This document shows, in pieces, positions 28,027 through 38,505 of a stretch of DNA of 64,000 bases. The stretch lies in the NCBI GenBank assembly GCA_030544235.1, contig CM060462.1:35847526-35911525 (forward strand). Direction: 5' to 3'. The position numbers were made by a program, and so were the translations under genes. Position 1 is the first letter of the stretch. Each line of letters starts with the position of its first letter. The notes under the pieces are model-generated. The model was not told where the DNA came from and ran no database searches. It worked only from the letters and a program-made list of their open reading frames with translations. The stretch is from Lepturacanthus savala. Its lineage: Eukaryota > Chordata > Actinopteri > Scombriformes > Trichiuridae.

Positions 28027-28864
28027 GCATTTAGGAGTTTCTGGTTGTGTATTTGCTGAGTTTGGGGGAAACCAAAAAATACCATTAGTGTAGTAGTAGC
28101 TGAGCAGCTCCCGGCTTTTTCAAAAATGTTGAATTTTGGATTTATTCTGTTTATTCCCATATATTCCCCTTAATCCCCATGGAAAGTTTCCAACTTTCCT
28201 GGGATTTTGCAGCCCTAGCTGCACCACTTCAGATGCTTTGTAACATGGCTGCTAAAGAGTAGCCAACAACAGCACAGTGTTGCTTATTGCTAAAACTAAA
28301 ACTGCATAGTGTGTGAGTGTTTGTGTCCAAACAGCTTTTAGAATTCCTTAGATTTCTCGATTTTGTCCCAGGCTTATAGATTTAAGGTGGACTGACTGAT
28401 CGCCCATTTACACCCCCCACCCCCCGTTTAACACCATCAGTCTCCACTGAAGGTGAATGTCCGCAGGCGCCTCAATAAAAGGAGGCTGTTAACAGCTGAC
28501 TGACGCTAATGGAGAAACCAATAGAAATCAACGGCTTCACACGTGGCTCACGATCCTGTCATGTAGGTAACGTGAGGCCTGGTGACAGCGGACCCACGTC
28601 ACGTCCTCACAGTTCGATGCCTCCCTGCAGCTACGTTGTCTTTTAACCTGTAGTTCAGTTTGAGTCTTTATTGGCTACTTGAATGAGACAGAAGAGTTTT
28701 CAGCTTTTCCCGTTTTTACTCAAAGTGCAAACTGTACTGTAACTAGGGCTGCTCCATTATGGAAAAAATCATTATGACGATTATTTTGGTCAATATTGAA
28801 ATCACGATTATTCAAACAATTAGTTTTTTAGTTACACAATGAATTTATTCAGCATGAATGACTG

Positions 28865-28928
<64 letters not shown>

Positions 28929-29946
28929 CTCATGCTCACTTTCACTTTCAGAAATTGTGTAAAGAAACAAACATGTCAAAAACCATTTCAACTCGACTCG
29001 ATCATACGATTTTGGAGATTGTTGACACGTAAATTTCCATTAAAATTCATTAAAATGTAATTGTATTCTCGTTTATTATCTGCTTCTGTGGTGGAGGTTT
29101 CTATGCTTCTATTTTGTACAACGATACACTATATGGCCAAAAGTATGAGCATATGTTCTTTTGGCTAATCAACAATTATTTCAAAAATCAAATAATTATT
29201 TTGACTTGACATATATTATGACATATTATAGAATATAAAAACATGTGGTAGTTGCAGCTCTGCTTTTGCTCTGAGGCTGTTTTTCATGATTCAGTCTACA
29301 GAAGCAGCTCCGCTTTTCAATCAGATTTGACAATAGTTTGCTTTGAACAAATTCTGCGGCAACAGTTTGGGGAAGGATGCTTCTTTAGACGACAAAGGCT
29401 CCATTCACTCCACCAGCAGCGGGTTTCATTTTAAAGGTCCCCCGTGGAGTTTCTGACCTCTAGTTAGTGCAATGGAGCAGTTTTTTTCTTTCATTCCAAT
29501 GATCTGCAGGTGGCTGCAATGAGCCAATGCAGCAACAAAGGCAGGAAACCAGAAGACAGCGAATTAACGTGGCTGTAAACAATGTGGGATTTCAGATACT
29601 TTTTTTTTTTAAATCAGCTTTTCAAATGTTTTATGAGGAAGGAAACACACACTACACACTAGACCTCAAGGATACACACTGTGTTTGTGTCCATCCTGGG
29701 GGTTGGGGGGCCTCAAGCAGAACATTTAACAACTCATAAAAAAATGTCTGTGCCGGGCCAACGGGGACGGATGAACCTGGTGCCTCTTTTTAACTCAGAG
29801 TATGTTTAACATTCAGTTTAGAGTAGTCACTTGAATGGCTTGTTGCTAAATGTTAAATTAATCACCAACTATTTTGATAATTGATTAATCATTTTGAGTT
29901 TTACGAAAAAAGAAATCACGTTCAAGTGTATGAGTGAAAGGTCTGA

Positions 29947-30023
<77 letters not shown>

Positions 30024-30483
30024 AGAGAGAGATGACTGCACAGACAGCAGAACTCTATAGGAAACTCCTCACCTTGTGCGAGAACAGTTGGTTTTCAGTG
30101 TCTGGTTGAGGTTTTTCACAGAGTTCATCTGAAGCAGCACCATGAGTTCTCTTCCTAACAACATGATGCTTGGATTCCACAGAAATCTGCTGCTGACAAA
30201 CGCAGGTAAATCCCTGAACCGGACAGACCGCCGGGGTCGCCGGGCAAGACCCGGCGCCGCCCTCACAGCAGCCTCCATCTTTACAGTCACTCCTCCTCCT
30301 CTGGGCGGCTGCAGAGCGGAGGCAGCCTGCAGGAGATTCTGTGGTGGTGGTCGATGAGGATGAAGACGACGGAGGTGCCAGTGATAGATCTGCACGCAGA
30401 GGACTTAACCTCTCCGGGCTGTCGTAGTCGTCCTCGTCGCTGGCGAGCCAGTCGATGGAGTAATCCGAGTCTGAGGTTGACAT
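18468..30483 (-). CDS. ciart: CIART / CHRONO circadian-associated transcriptional repressor, 5 coding exons, complete
   Basis: Clock-controlled nuclear repressor; in mammals CIART binds BMAL1 and inhibits CLOCK:BMAL1 transcription. Coding exons in transcript order: 30483-30073, 27771-27696, 25386-25308, 19849-19735, 18854-18468. Every intron is GT-AG and the phases join, giving 1,068 nt or 355 residues plus TAA. Residues 1-137: Ser-rich acidic start (SDSDYSIDWLASDEDDYDSP). The conserved core runs from CSELQCYVQPLSSIL through RYSERLSSFQESVAMDRIQR and GVLQNPNMGGRF to IEEMLQSWFP, close to human CIART (SFQQSVAMDRIQRIVGVLQKP, recalled). A basic KKQK follows. The last exon has seven prolines in a row, a Ser-rich stretch, and ends LLKAKDSIITPRTVGDGGW plus two Ser. 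The Met is the first in the open frame and lies 40 nt after a clear 3' splice site, so a non-coding first exon lies upstream. Exon 4 begins Gly-Gly where I recall Gly-Glu in relatives. Confidence 0.88.
19735..19849 (-). other. ciart: ciart coding exon 4
   Basis: 115 nt. Follows CTCTTCCAG and encodes (G)GRFLSIILKIEEMLQSWFP... ending SAPAKKQK before GTAAAT. The LKIEEMLQSWFP helix matches the conserved CIART core. The upstream intron carries a (CAG)10 tract that stays in frame with this exon (see findings). Confidence 0.88.
19894..19923. repeat. (CTG)10 / (CAG)10 trinucleotide repeat in ciart intron 4
   Basis: Ten perfect CTG units on the + strand, read as CAG on the ciart strand. It ends 44 nt before the exon 4 acceptor and is in frame with the exon. 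Confidence 0.95.
20183..20210. repeat. (TG)14 microsatellite in ciart intron 4
   Basis: Pure TG tract near the E-box segment. Confidence 0.95.
20269..20274. promoter_or_regulatory. ciart: E-box CACGTG in ciart intron 4
   Basis: Perfect CLOCK:BMAL1-type E-box, overlapping TGACGTG (half CRE). A second E-box lies 154 bp away at 20423-20428. Confidence 0.35.
20423..20475 (+). promoter_or_regulatory. E-box followed by a TATA-like motif in ciart intron 4
   Basis: CACGTG at 20423-20428 and TATAAATAG at 20467-20475, within a local GC-rich segment (about 20401-20520) that ends in a CCCCGCCC block. It could be a cryptic or alternative promoter or a clock enhancer. No coding exon follows on the + strand. 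Confidence 0.3.
20664..20760. mobile_element. Fragment of the fish GGGCTGCAACTAA-type MITE
   Basis: AGGGCTGCAACTAATGATT...TCAATTAATCGTTTGGTCTGT is the start of a very common teleost short inverted-repeat element I recall. Only one end is visible. Confidence 0.5.
20826..21268. mobile_element. Non-autonomous Tc1/mariner-like element with matched ends
   Basis: 443 bp flanked by TA on both sides (20824-20825 and 21269-21270). The ends are CAGCTCTGGAAAAAAA and TTTTTTTCCAGAGCTG, a perfect terminal inverted repeat. The interior resembles the left and right ends of a fish Tc1-like transposon (AGAGCCCACTGCAAAATTA; GACATGTAGAGATGCTGG) with the transposase gene missing. It sits in ciart intron 4. Confidence 0.8.
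21775..21960 (-). mobile_element. Dispersed fish repeat (TACTCCACTACATTTCAG family), reverse copy
   Basis: CTCTGAAATGGAGTGAAGTAAAAG and GGAAATACTCAAGTAGTA are the reverse complement of a common teleost repeat; a forward copy lies at 38506-38690. Probably an old non-autonomous DNA transposon; the class is uncertain. Confidence 0.5.
25308..25386 (-). other. ciart: ciart coding exon 3
   Basis: 79 nt, entered in phase 1 after TTCTTCTGCAG. Encodes (R)LSSFQESVAMDRIQRIMGV... ending NPNMG before GTAAATA. This is the strongest match to vertebrate CIART. Confidence 0.92.
27696..27771 (-). other. ciart: ciart coding exon 2
   Basis: 76 nt between CCTCACACAG and GTAAGT. Encodes CSELQCYVQPLSSIL followed by CSLRSGRYSE, ending with one base of an Arg codon completed by exon 3. 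The exon was found by its fit to the expected phase and to the family's C-x-E-L-Q motif. Confidence 0.85.
27820..28218. mobile_element. MITE with CTAGGG(T/C)TGCA ends, in ciart intron 1
   Basis: Starts CTAGGGTTGCACATTTTCAG and ends TTTTGCAGCCCTAG, giving imperfect terminal inverted repeats. The inner text (ATTCCCAGGGAAGTT; GGAAAGTTTCCAACTTTCC) matches a common teleost MITE I recall. An (AT)n tract at 27985-28023 lies inside. It ends only about 47 nt from the acceptor of ciart exon 2. Confidence 0.6.
27985..28023. repeat. (AT)n microsatellite inside the MITE
   Basis: About 39 bp of AT dinucleotides. Confidence 0.95.
28540..28545. promoter_or_regulatory. ciart: E-box CACGTG in ciart intron 1
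   Basis: Perfect E-box, with CACGTCACGTC about 45 bases downstream. Candidate clock input; position-based only. Confidence 0.25.
28747..29010 (+). mobile_element. hAT-like GGGCTGC(T/A)...ATTATGG fish repeat, copy 1
   Basis: Opens GGGCTGCTCCATTATGG, has the diagnostic TATTGAAATCACGATTATTC block, and shares TTTCAGAAATTGTGTAAAGAAA with the second copy at 50521-50800. An (AT)n tract (28869-28926) has expanded in the middle. Family assignment is from memory. Confidence 0.5.
28869..28926. repeat. (AT)29 microsatellite
   Basis: Pure AT tract of 58 bp inside the hAT-like repeat; absent from the second copy. Confidence 0.95.
29949..30020. repeat. (GT)36 microsatellite next to ciart coding exon 1
   Basis: 72 bp of pure GT on the + strand, beginning 53 nt downstream of the exon 1 donor on the ciart strand, where it reads as (AC)n. 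Confidence 0.97.
30073..30483 (-). other. ciart: ciart coding exon 1 (start codon exon)
   Basis: 411 nt, 137 codons, ending ENQLFSHK before GTGAGG. Encodes the Ser/acidic N terminus (likely phosphorylated; SDSD and SDEDD fit CK2-type sites, inference), a low-complexity Ser/Thr run, a Cys-rich stretch, and VVRKRTHGA, a possible basic nuclear signal. Confidence 0.85.
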
Positions 30484-30523
30484 GGTGAAGCTAGAACATC
30501 AGCCAGCAGAGAGCATCACGGAC
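30484..30523 (-). other. ciart: 5' UTR part of the ciart start-codon exon
   Basis: On the - strand a T-rich tract and TTTTGTCTGGCAG precede GTCCGTGATGC..., a clear 3' splice site 40 nt before the ATG. This implies at least one upstream non-coding exon. Confidence 0.6.
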
Positions 30524-30644
30524 CTGCCAGACAAAAATAAAAAAAAAAACACCAAACACACCTTGTTATAAATAAAAAAAACAAGGCAGAAATGTTCAGA
30601 TCATGACAACTAACGGCTCCTCAGTAGATTTTCTTGATCAGTTC

Positions 30645-30862
30645 TTTTGTCAAGTCGATTTTATTTGTACAGCCTAAAATCACTTCACAGATTCGTCTCA
30701 ATGGTTTTTACAGTTAGTTTCAACAGCAACACAGCATCTCCTGTCCTTAGACCCTCACATCAAACGAGGAAAAACTCTCCAGAAAACACTTTAATAGGGA
30801 AAAAAAAAAGGAAGAAACCTCAGGAACAGAACCAGAAGGATCCCTCTACCAGGACAGACCAG
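30645..30862 (+). mobile_element. Dispersed fish repeat (CCTTAGACCCTCACA family), forward copy
   Basis: Contains GTCGATTTTATTTGTACAGCC, TCCTGTCCTTAGACCCTCAC, GAGGAAAAACTC and GGATCCCTCTACCAGGACAGA in the order of a very common teleost repeat. Reverse copies lie at 35405-35597 and 57440-57730. Located upstream of ciart coding exon 1. Confidence 0.6.
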
Positions 30863-30916
30863 CTGCAGTCAATGATGTTTTCACAGGATGGAATAAAATA
30901 CGTTTAGAACAGAGAG

Positions 30917-31205
30917 TTGAGTAGAACACTAATTAGAATATCAGAAATTGTCAATAATATGTTGTTAGACAATAGTGAAAAGGCCTGTGACAATATCTCC
31001 AAACTGATTGTTTCATTCCACCAACAGTCCATGACATTAATTTCATTATTTTACCATCTTATACGACAAAAGCAAATCTCCACATGTGAGAAGCTGGCAG
31101 CAGAAAGTGACAGTGAAAGAACAGTGAGTGAAATTAGACTCAATTAATTGCCAATTAGCTTTCTTTCAATTGACTAATCAATTGACTTGTTGCAGCTCTA
31201 TTGTT
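30917..31205 (-). mobile_element. GGGCTGCAACTAA-type MITE, reverse orientation
   Basis: The right end reads TTGACTAATCAATTGACTTGTTGCAGCTCTA, the reverse complement of the family start. The interior (AATATCAGAAATTGTCAATAA; ACAGTCCATGACATTAATTT) fits the family's inner region. A second end fragment is at about 31311-31345. Limits are approximate. Confidence 0.4.
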
Positions 31206-32800
31206 GCCATGAAAGAGAATAATCATGTCATTATGCTTTTCTTTGTACACTAGAGGAAATTAAATATCTTTGGACTGTGAAATCAAGATTAACTGAGAAT
31301 CAGCAGGTTGATCAATAATGAAATTAATGTGTAGTTGCAGCCCTACAAATAAAGGTTTATCTCATTTTACATCGCAACATGGCCTGGGCAGCAACAAGAG
31401 AACAACCAGAGTGAGTCTGTCGGTTTCTTGCAGCCGTTCATCTGCTCGGCTTCACTCTCTGCAGGCGTGGAGCTGACGACCAGCTCAGTGGTGAGTGTCA
31501 AGCTGTTTGGACGAACGGTTCCTCACAAAGAAACAGCAGCGGCCGAGGAATCAGCTGGTGTAAACATGCTTGTTCTGAACGGACACTTGTCTGCACAAAA
31601 CGCAGCGTAAGATTCTCCAATAACCTGAGATATTAGATCTCAGTGTCCAACAACAAATACAACGTGTGTTCATGAGATTCAGTTTTTCTTTTCAATGTCT
31701 CGTGCTTATTTTGTTATATTTCTTCCTTGTAAGGTGGTTGACAGATTTTGAAAAAACAGCTGAATATCATGCATGTTTCAGAAATCTCCTGCCATAATAA
31801 GCATGTATGGGCACTTTGAGAATATGAGTTTTTTTTAAACATTGTTTGGCTGCACAGCTTCATGCTGTCACAGCAGGTCTGAGATCAGGCCTGAAATTTA
31901 AGACAGAAATCAATAGTTAAAGAGGTTAAACAACCTGCTTTAAGAACCTAATGTTGCTGTTAGAATAGAGACTCAACCTCAGCTACATCATGGTAAACAC
32001 GACAGTTATACACGTGAGTCTAAATATAAATGGATTTTAGTCCTCAGCTCTGAGAACTGGCAGATAAATTAGGAAACGCTTAGAAAAAATGAGACAAAAA
32101 CTTGACTGTGGTTTGCAGAGGACGGCAGAATTCAACCTAAATCTCTTCATTTTCAAGGGCTAAAATACACAATGATGTGTATCTCGGAAAAAAGTACATC
32201 AATAAAATGAATTAATAGATTCTATATTTTTATATATTTCTTGTTCTTCAGACTTGCATTTAGCTGCAAGTATTTAATAATTTAGTCTCTGAAAAGTCTC
32301 TGAATTAAAACTGTTCATCACAGTTTAAAAGAGATAAAGAGATTTAAAGATCCTAAAACCCAAAGATATTAACTCAGGAAGCAAAGAAAACAGGCAAATA
32401 CTCACATTTGAGTGTCTGTTACCAGGTAATTGTTGGTATTTTCTTGTTTAAAAAAAACAAAAATAAAAAAAAAAATAAAATTGCAGATTAATTTTGATTA
32501 TTTCCGATCTAATTAAAACCATCAAATATCCCACAGTAAAAAAAAATAAATAAATAAAAGTGGAATTAACAGAAAACTTTATGGACTTTCGCTGATTGAA
32601 AAATCTCTGCTGTGGAAATTCTGACCCATGACCTGAGGATTTGTAAATTCCTGCTCCGGTCCAGGATTTCAGCCTAAATATCCAGCATGTGGCAGTGCGC
32701 GGACATTACTGCGCTGCTTCCTGAAGAAATGACTGAATATACAGGCCAGCGGATTAAATAACCTTCCTCTGCCTCTTCCAAATGGGCAGGTCGTCCAACA

Positions 32801-32808
32801 TTATGTAA
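32801..32808. promoter_or_regulatory. ciart: D-box consensus TTATGTAA near the ciart 5' end
   Basis: Exact match to the DBP/TEF/E4BP4 D-box, about 0.5 kb inside the gene from the inferred start. The same 8-mer also occurs by chance in herc1 introns, so support is weak. Confidence 0.25.
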
Positions 32809-33019
32809 GAAAAAAAAACATCCAAACACATGGAGCTGTTTCCTTTCGCCTGTCAGTTCACATGCAGACTCACCGCTGATGCGATGAAAGATGTGTGGAT
32901 TATTCAAGACATTATTGATTATTCTACCAACTTCGATTAAATACACAGACGCAGCGTTTACCTGCACCATCAATGTGTGTATTCACACAATCACAATAAA
33001 ACCAAGTTTTATTTGTCCG

Positions 33020-33365
33020 CTGAAATGAAGCAGAGCTGCGGGTTCGGTGCAGAACCGCAAACATCACCTCCAAAATCCGGCTTTTTTCCTTTTTGCGCAG
33101 CAGAGTCTCACCTGCACGGCTCGATCCTGTCTCATAACCAGCGGAAGATAATAATCCAGGTGAGTGCGGGAGACGCGGCGTGAGAGGAAGAGACGCGGGA
33201 GACGCGTGTTGTTCCCGCAGCGGAGCCGAGCGTCACTTACCAGAAGTGAAGCGCGTGTTTCCGTCCCGCACGGTGAGTTCAGGACATGTGCGGACGCGCT
33301 GACGGACCGAGAGCTGCCTGATGATGGAGAAACACTGAAAGTAAGGGAAGCCAAAAGTGACATAA
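33020..33365 (-). promoter_or_regulatory. ciart: CpG-rich segment, candidate ciart promoter and non-coding first exon
   Basis: Local GC and CpG content rise sharply, in contrast to AT-rich flanks, with many CGCGGGA/GACGCG words at 33171-33300. On the - strand a consensus donor (TTCTG/GTAAGTGAC) sits at 33240, a suitable partner for the acceptor at 30524. On the + strand, donor-like CAG/GTGAGTGCGG (33161) and CG/GTGAGTTC (33273) also occur. Transcription start is inferred near 33.3 kb; no TATA box is evident. Confidence 0.45.
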
Positions 33366-34571
33366 TTCACCGCTGCTTTCCCCCCCCCATTAGTTTACAT
33401 AGAAAGGAGGCTGCTTCCTAAACAGCGTTTTCACGTTTGTTCAAAAATGTAAGCAACAAGAGTGAAAAAATATATTTATAGTTTAAATCCCATTTTTTGC
33501 ATTTCTCCATCCATTTTGGTTTAGATTATATATCTTATAACAATATAACAATATAAAATGCTATAAATAATTAAGTTAGTCGTCATGCGAAAGCATTCTC
33601 TGCAGTAAATCGTAATTTTTCCATTGCAATTATTAATGCAAATTTAAATAAAGCCCACAATATTTTCGGGGGCTTCAACGTTTTCAAAATTACCATAATT
33701 TCTCTGTAAAAACATGGTCATGAGAATTATGACCATGGATCTATTATAAAACCTGGATATGGCGCTGTCCCCCCCAGTGGCCACTCGTGGTACTGCAACA
33801 AAAATCCCACCGCAATAGTAAAAGAGAAGCCTGTAAAAGTGTTGACAGGACACCCCCAGCTACATTACATGTTATGGCCTTGTCATTCAGATCAGAACCC
33901 CCTTTTATTTATTTATTAATAAAATGGCTATAAAAGGCTGTGCAAAAACGTTTTCCTCATGTTTTACACCAAAGTAGGATTTTGGGGTTTGGTTTTGTTT
34001 TTGGTGATGGTCAGTGATGAATGCTGAAAGAATTCAGCTAAGTAGCCTACAAGATTGACACAAGAGAGACTATGTATTTTATATAGGTATTTTTTGCCAG
34101 TTCAAGCAATTTCACTGCAAAAAATTACATAACAACCCTACAACTTGCCTCTCAAGTTTTAAAAAAAGCTAAATTATACATTTTTGATTGCAATAATCAT
34201 AAAATGACTGACAGAATATTTCTAAATATGCTATTTCTGTAGTGTTTAACATAATAAATTCAGAAAGTGGAACTAAAAATAAAATGTATCCTCACTAAAA
34301 CACTGAAAAAGCTTCATTTTTGTAGTTTTTTTGTAGTGTAAAACATGACATTTTAGTGTAATTAACTCAGTACAGCACAAAACAATACAAAAGGTTATGA
34401 AAAACATTTTATGAATGTAAATTATAATCAGATGAAAAATAGAGGTGAATAATGGCACCTTTGACTTTCCATACTTGTCCAGCGCGCGCATACACACACA
34501 CACACACACACTCGCGCGGGCAGGAGTCCCATCCAGCCCGTGCAGCCTCTCCCTGGGCAACGTGTCCGAGA

Positions 34572-34699
34572 GGGGCGGGGCTTAGACTTATCTGACAAAC
34601 ACACACACAGCAGGAAACAGCCCCGCATATCTGCGTCAAGTGGAAATTTATGAAGGAAAAATAAATAAAAGAAGGGGAACAAAAAAAAGGACGCACGTG
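34572..34699. promoter_or_regulatory. GC-box plus E-box segment upstream of ciart
   Basis: GGGGCGGGGCTT (Sp1-type GC box, about 34573-34584) and CACGTG at 34694-34699, inside a moderately GC-rich 250-bp segment about 1.3 kb upstream of the presumed ciart start. Possible distal element or alternative promoter. Confidence 0.3.
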
Positions 34700-35404
34700 A
34701 TCACTCTGGTCCTGACGAAACGCTGAAGCGCGTCACCACATGTGTCCTTTCAATTAAAGAATCCTATTGGATCAGAGCCACTGCAGAGAGGGAGGGAGGG
34801 AAATAAAGAGAGGGAGAGATAGAGAGAGAGGGTTGGAGAGGGAGAATTGTCAGCCATAAAACATCATATTATCAACAATGAAATCATAAAAAATAACCAT
34901 AAACTAGAAGCCAGCTACTAGAAGCACATCTAAGAAAAGAAGGATTTAAAAGCAACAAAAAGCAGTGACATAGATATTAAAAACTGGAAATTATATTAGA
35001 TTTTCGAGAAATTATTCAACACTTGACAAGACTGATTCCATTATGTCTGTGTTGAGAGCCAGGAGGTGATTACCTCAGAATTAGATGATAAGATTATAAG
35101 ACTTTTTTTGCTGTTGTATTCTCTGACTTTTCCTCTCCGCCAGAAATGCTGTTTCATAGTTCTCACTTTTCCTGTGAAATGTCTCAACAGCTACAAGATA
35201 CACTGGCACAATCTGGTCTAAACACTGGCTCAGATATAACCAGCATCTGTTATTGCAACTCAGTCTAAAGAGAGAAAAGTTACATTCCTTTTATTGATAT
35301 ATGCATATTTTCACAAATCGTTTAATGTTGTGTGGTTAAAGTGTGGTTAGGTTTTGGCTGAAAACACCACGGTTTGTGATCAAATTTACATGATGGGACA
35401 AATC

Positions 35405-35597
35405 TTCTTAAAATTCCTGAGGTTTCTTGCTACTTTTCCCCCTGTTAAAGTTTTCTTTTTCTTGTGAGTTTCTCCTTGTACAATGTGAGGGTCTAAGGAC
35501 AGAGGATGTTGTGTTGCTGTTGTACAAACTGTAAAAATCCATTGAGGTGAATCTGTAAACGTGTGATTTTGGGCTATACAAATAAAATTGACTTTGG
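35405..35597 (-). mobile_element. Dispersed fish repeat (CCTTAGACCCTCACA family), reverse copy
   Basis: TGTGAGGGTCTAAGGACAGAGGATG and GGGCTATACAAATAAAATTGAC are the reverse complement of the element at 30645-30862. Confidence 0.6.
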
Positions 35598-38181
35598 AAA
35601 ATCTGTGACATGGTGAGACAACGGATGTGACAGTACAAAACATCCAGTTAAGGTGGTGTTAACAGGCCAAATCCAGTTCATTAAAACAAGGCGTTGAAGC
35701 CTCCGCCCAACTCTCCTCCTGCGAATGAAAGTGAACGTCGTCAGAACTACGTCACCACCTCTGAAATGTTGACATTCAACGTATCCGTTTGCTGAGGAGT
35801 AAACTATTTTCCTCTGGAGACTGAGCTGCTATTAAACACAACAAGCTTCAGCTAAAAATGTCACAAAATACTAAGTGAAACTTTATAGGACTTTTCACAG
35901 CACAGGGTCACACAGTGCTTCACGTTATTATAATAAATAAGAAGCATTAACCCAGAATAGAATTGGTGCTATAAGGCCACAATCTTTCTCTCACATAACC
36001 ACATATCCACAAATCAAAATGTTTGGATTGGATCAAATTTCTGATTTTACAGACTCTTCCAAGGTCGCCAACCTTTTTATCTGTAGTAGGTTTAGTAAAG
36101 TGACACCATGTTATTCACAGTAGCTCTGGCTGCCTGCCGGACGTCAGGTGTCTGTGCCAAATCCTCTATTGTTTCATAAACCTGCACCAGCTCAGCCACG
36201 ACTCATCTGCCCACGGAGCAATTTTTAAACTGACTGGAGAAACAATTGAAGACGTACGGCCCATATCCTGTCTGTGGCTTTACTGCCAACTGTGTCATTG
36301 GCAAATGGTCTGCAATAAGCGAGAGGGCAGCAGGATGTTAAAACTGTTCAATACAATCAATACTGTAGAAACAAAAGAGAGAAACCTATTCAGCTGTGAC
36401 TCCAGCAAATTCACTGTAAACGATGCAGCGTCCTCTCTGTACAAAACCCTCTGTTTCATAATGAAACCTGTACTTCCCAGTTTTGGTTTAAAGCTGTGAA
36501 TGTGAACAAATGTTATGCTCAGCTATTATTAACTTTCACATGAATGCTGGCGGGGCATAATGCGCTATAAGGGCTTTTAGGGCCATGAGGCAGGTTCATC
36601 ACAGCTGCAGCTATGCATCAACGTTGTAACGCCTTGTTTTAAATGCAAGAGATGACAGTTTTATGGAAGCCAATAAGGCCATGATTGACCTATACCTTTT
36701 ATAATAAGTGAGTGAGTAAGTAAGTGATTACTGAATGAAGTAAGAAAATAATCTTTAATCAAATAAAAATGTCTACTTTTCTCTGGTTTAAAAAGCATTT
36801 TTCACCACTCTAAGTTGTTAAGATTATCTAAATATCGTAGCTGTATGAACAGTTAAAAGTACAAGAATGTGAACTAAAAGGTGTCCTGACAGCTTCAGTG
36901 AGAGATGGATCATTTGATCCCTGGAGTTAACAAAGCTGGGAGTTAATTCCTCTACTCTCTCTACTCTCTCCCTATCTGCAGTTCACTCACTCCACTCTGC
37001 AGCACACTGAGCCGATCAGTTGTCTTTCTGCCCGGCAATGACTTGCATTTCCACTCAGCCTAAGACCACTGAAACCACAATTGTTCAAGTGTGTCATATC
37101 CTGTTAGTGATAACATTATACTGGATAAGCAGCGAAGAAAGGAAATCTGGAACCCTTTGCACATATTTTCCAACAATGGCCCTTTACATTCAGCTGTTCA
37201 CTAAAGTATAATAAACAATGAGTTCACTTACTTCTTTCTTTTCTTCTTTTTTTTAAATAGTTTTTGCAGAGGGGGGTTGATTTTGATGTTCTGTGTCACT
37301 TAAGGAGAATACTCACTTGTGTTTAAACTCATAATATTATGAAGTAACAATAAGTGAAAGCTCTGCTTTCTTTCTGCTGGATTTTTTTTTAATTCTGAAA
37401 TTCTTAAATTCTTTAATACTACAGACATTCTACATGTTCATCAGACGTGGGTTTCTGATTTCATATGATAACTTACCTTAATGTGTAGATTGCTTTGGAC
37501 AAACATTTTAACTACTATATTAATAAATGTAAATGTGCATAAGTCTTAATAAAGGCAGATAACGATTATCTGGTGTTAATAGATCCACAAAATCAACAAA
37601 AGGCTTCAAAAGTTTATCAAACATACATTCAATACAATAAAATTCAATATCTGTCATTAATTGTCAAAATAAAAAGATACAGTATGAATTCATGATAAGA
37701 TGTTTATTATGTATTTCTGTGGTTTATGTCTTAATTAGTAATGTAGCATAATGATGGCCTGTATGTATGAAATCCTTAAAATAGACAATATAGACAATAT
37801 TAGGTGTATGCTTATAAACTATTATCAATAAACCATTTTAATTTGGTTGTAACATCTGTCACATTTCTATTTAGTCTTTATGAATATTCATTATTGCTGT
37901 TAAAAAAACAACTTAAATAATACATAAAACCTGGTCTCATCACATTCACATTTCTAGTAGTTTATAAAAGTTTTCTATGGTTTTCAAAAACTTTAAAATC
38001 TGTTATTTACAGATTAGTTACTAAATAATTTAAAGGTTTCAAGGAAAATAAATTACAACAAACTATCATCCACTGAGTGACAGGTCGAAACCAGCTGATA
38101 ACTGATTAAATTCAATGAAACACCTGATACATCAGCAAACTGATATATTAGTCTAACTCTAATCTCAGCATGAGTCAGGCC

Positions 38182-38185
<4 letters not shown>

Positions 38186-38240
<55 letters not shown>
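38186..38240. repeat. (TG)n microsatellite
   Basis: 55 bp of pure TG. Confidence 0.97.
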
Positions 38241-38241
<1 letters not shown>

Positions 38242-38505
38242 GAGGGAGTGGAATACTCAGACCATATAATCCCATTCATCCGTATTTTAAAGGGATTTCA
38301 GCTGCTGCCTCCTGCTGCATCTGGGAGATGAAAAGCTGGTGATCGATGCTTTGTCAGGTCTAATGATGCACACTAAGTGAAGTCGTGCGGGAGCTTAACC
38401 CTGAGGTGCAAATACACACATTTACTGTATTACTCTTGGTGTGTATGTGTGTGTGTGCCTCTCAAAGCTGTGTTCTGCATCATTGGTTGGCAGGTTTCTT
38501 CAACT

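Noticed and set aside
27951..28160. Frames reading IYIYIY at AT microsatellites (also 27805 and 40352)
   Set aside because: Translation of (AT)n; no coding signal.
30142..30357. + strand open frame opposite ciart exon 1
   Set aside because: Shadow of the coding exon on the other strand, with no similarity or splice support.
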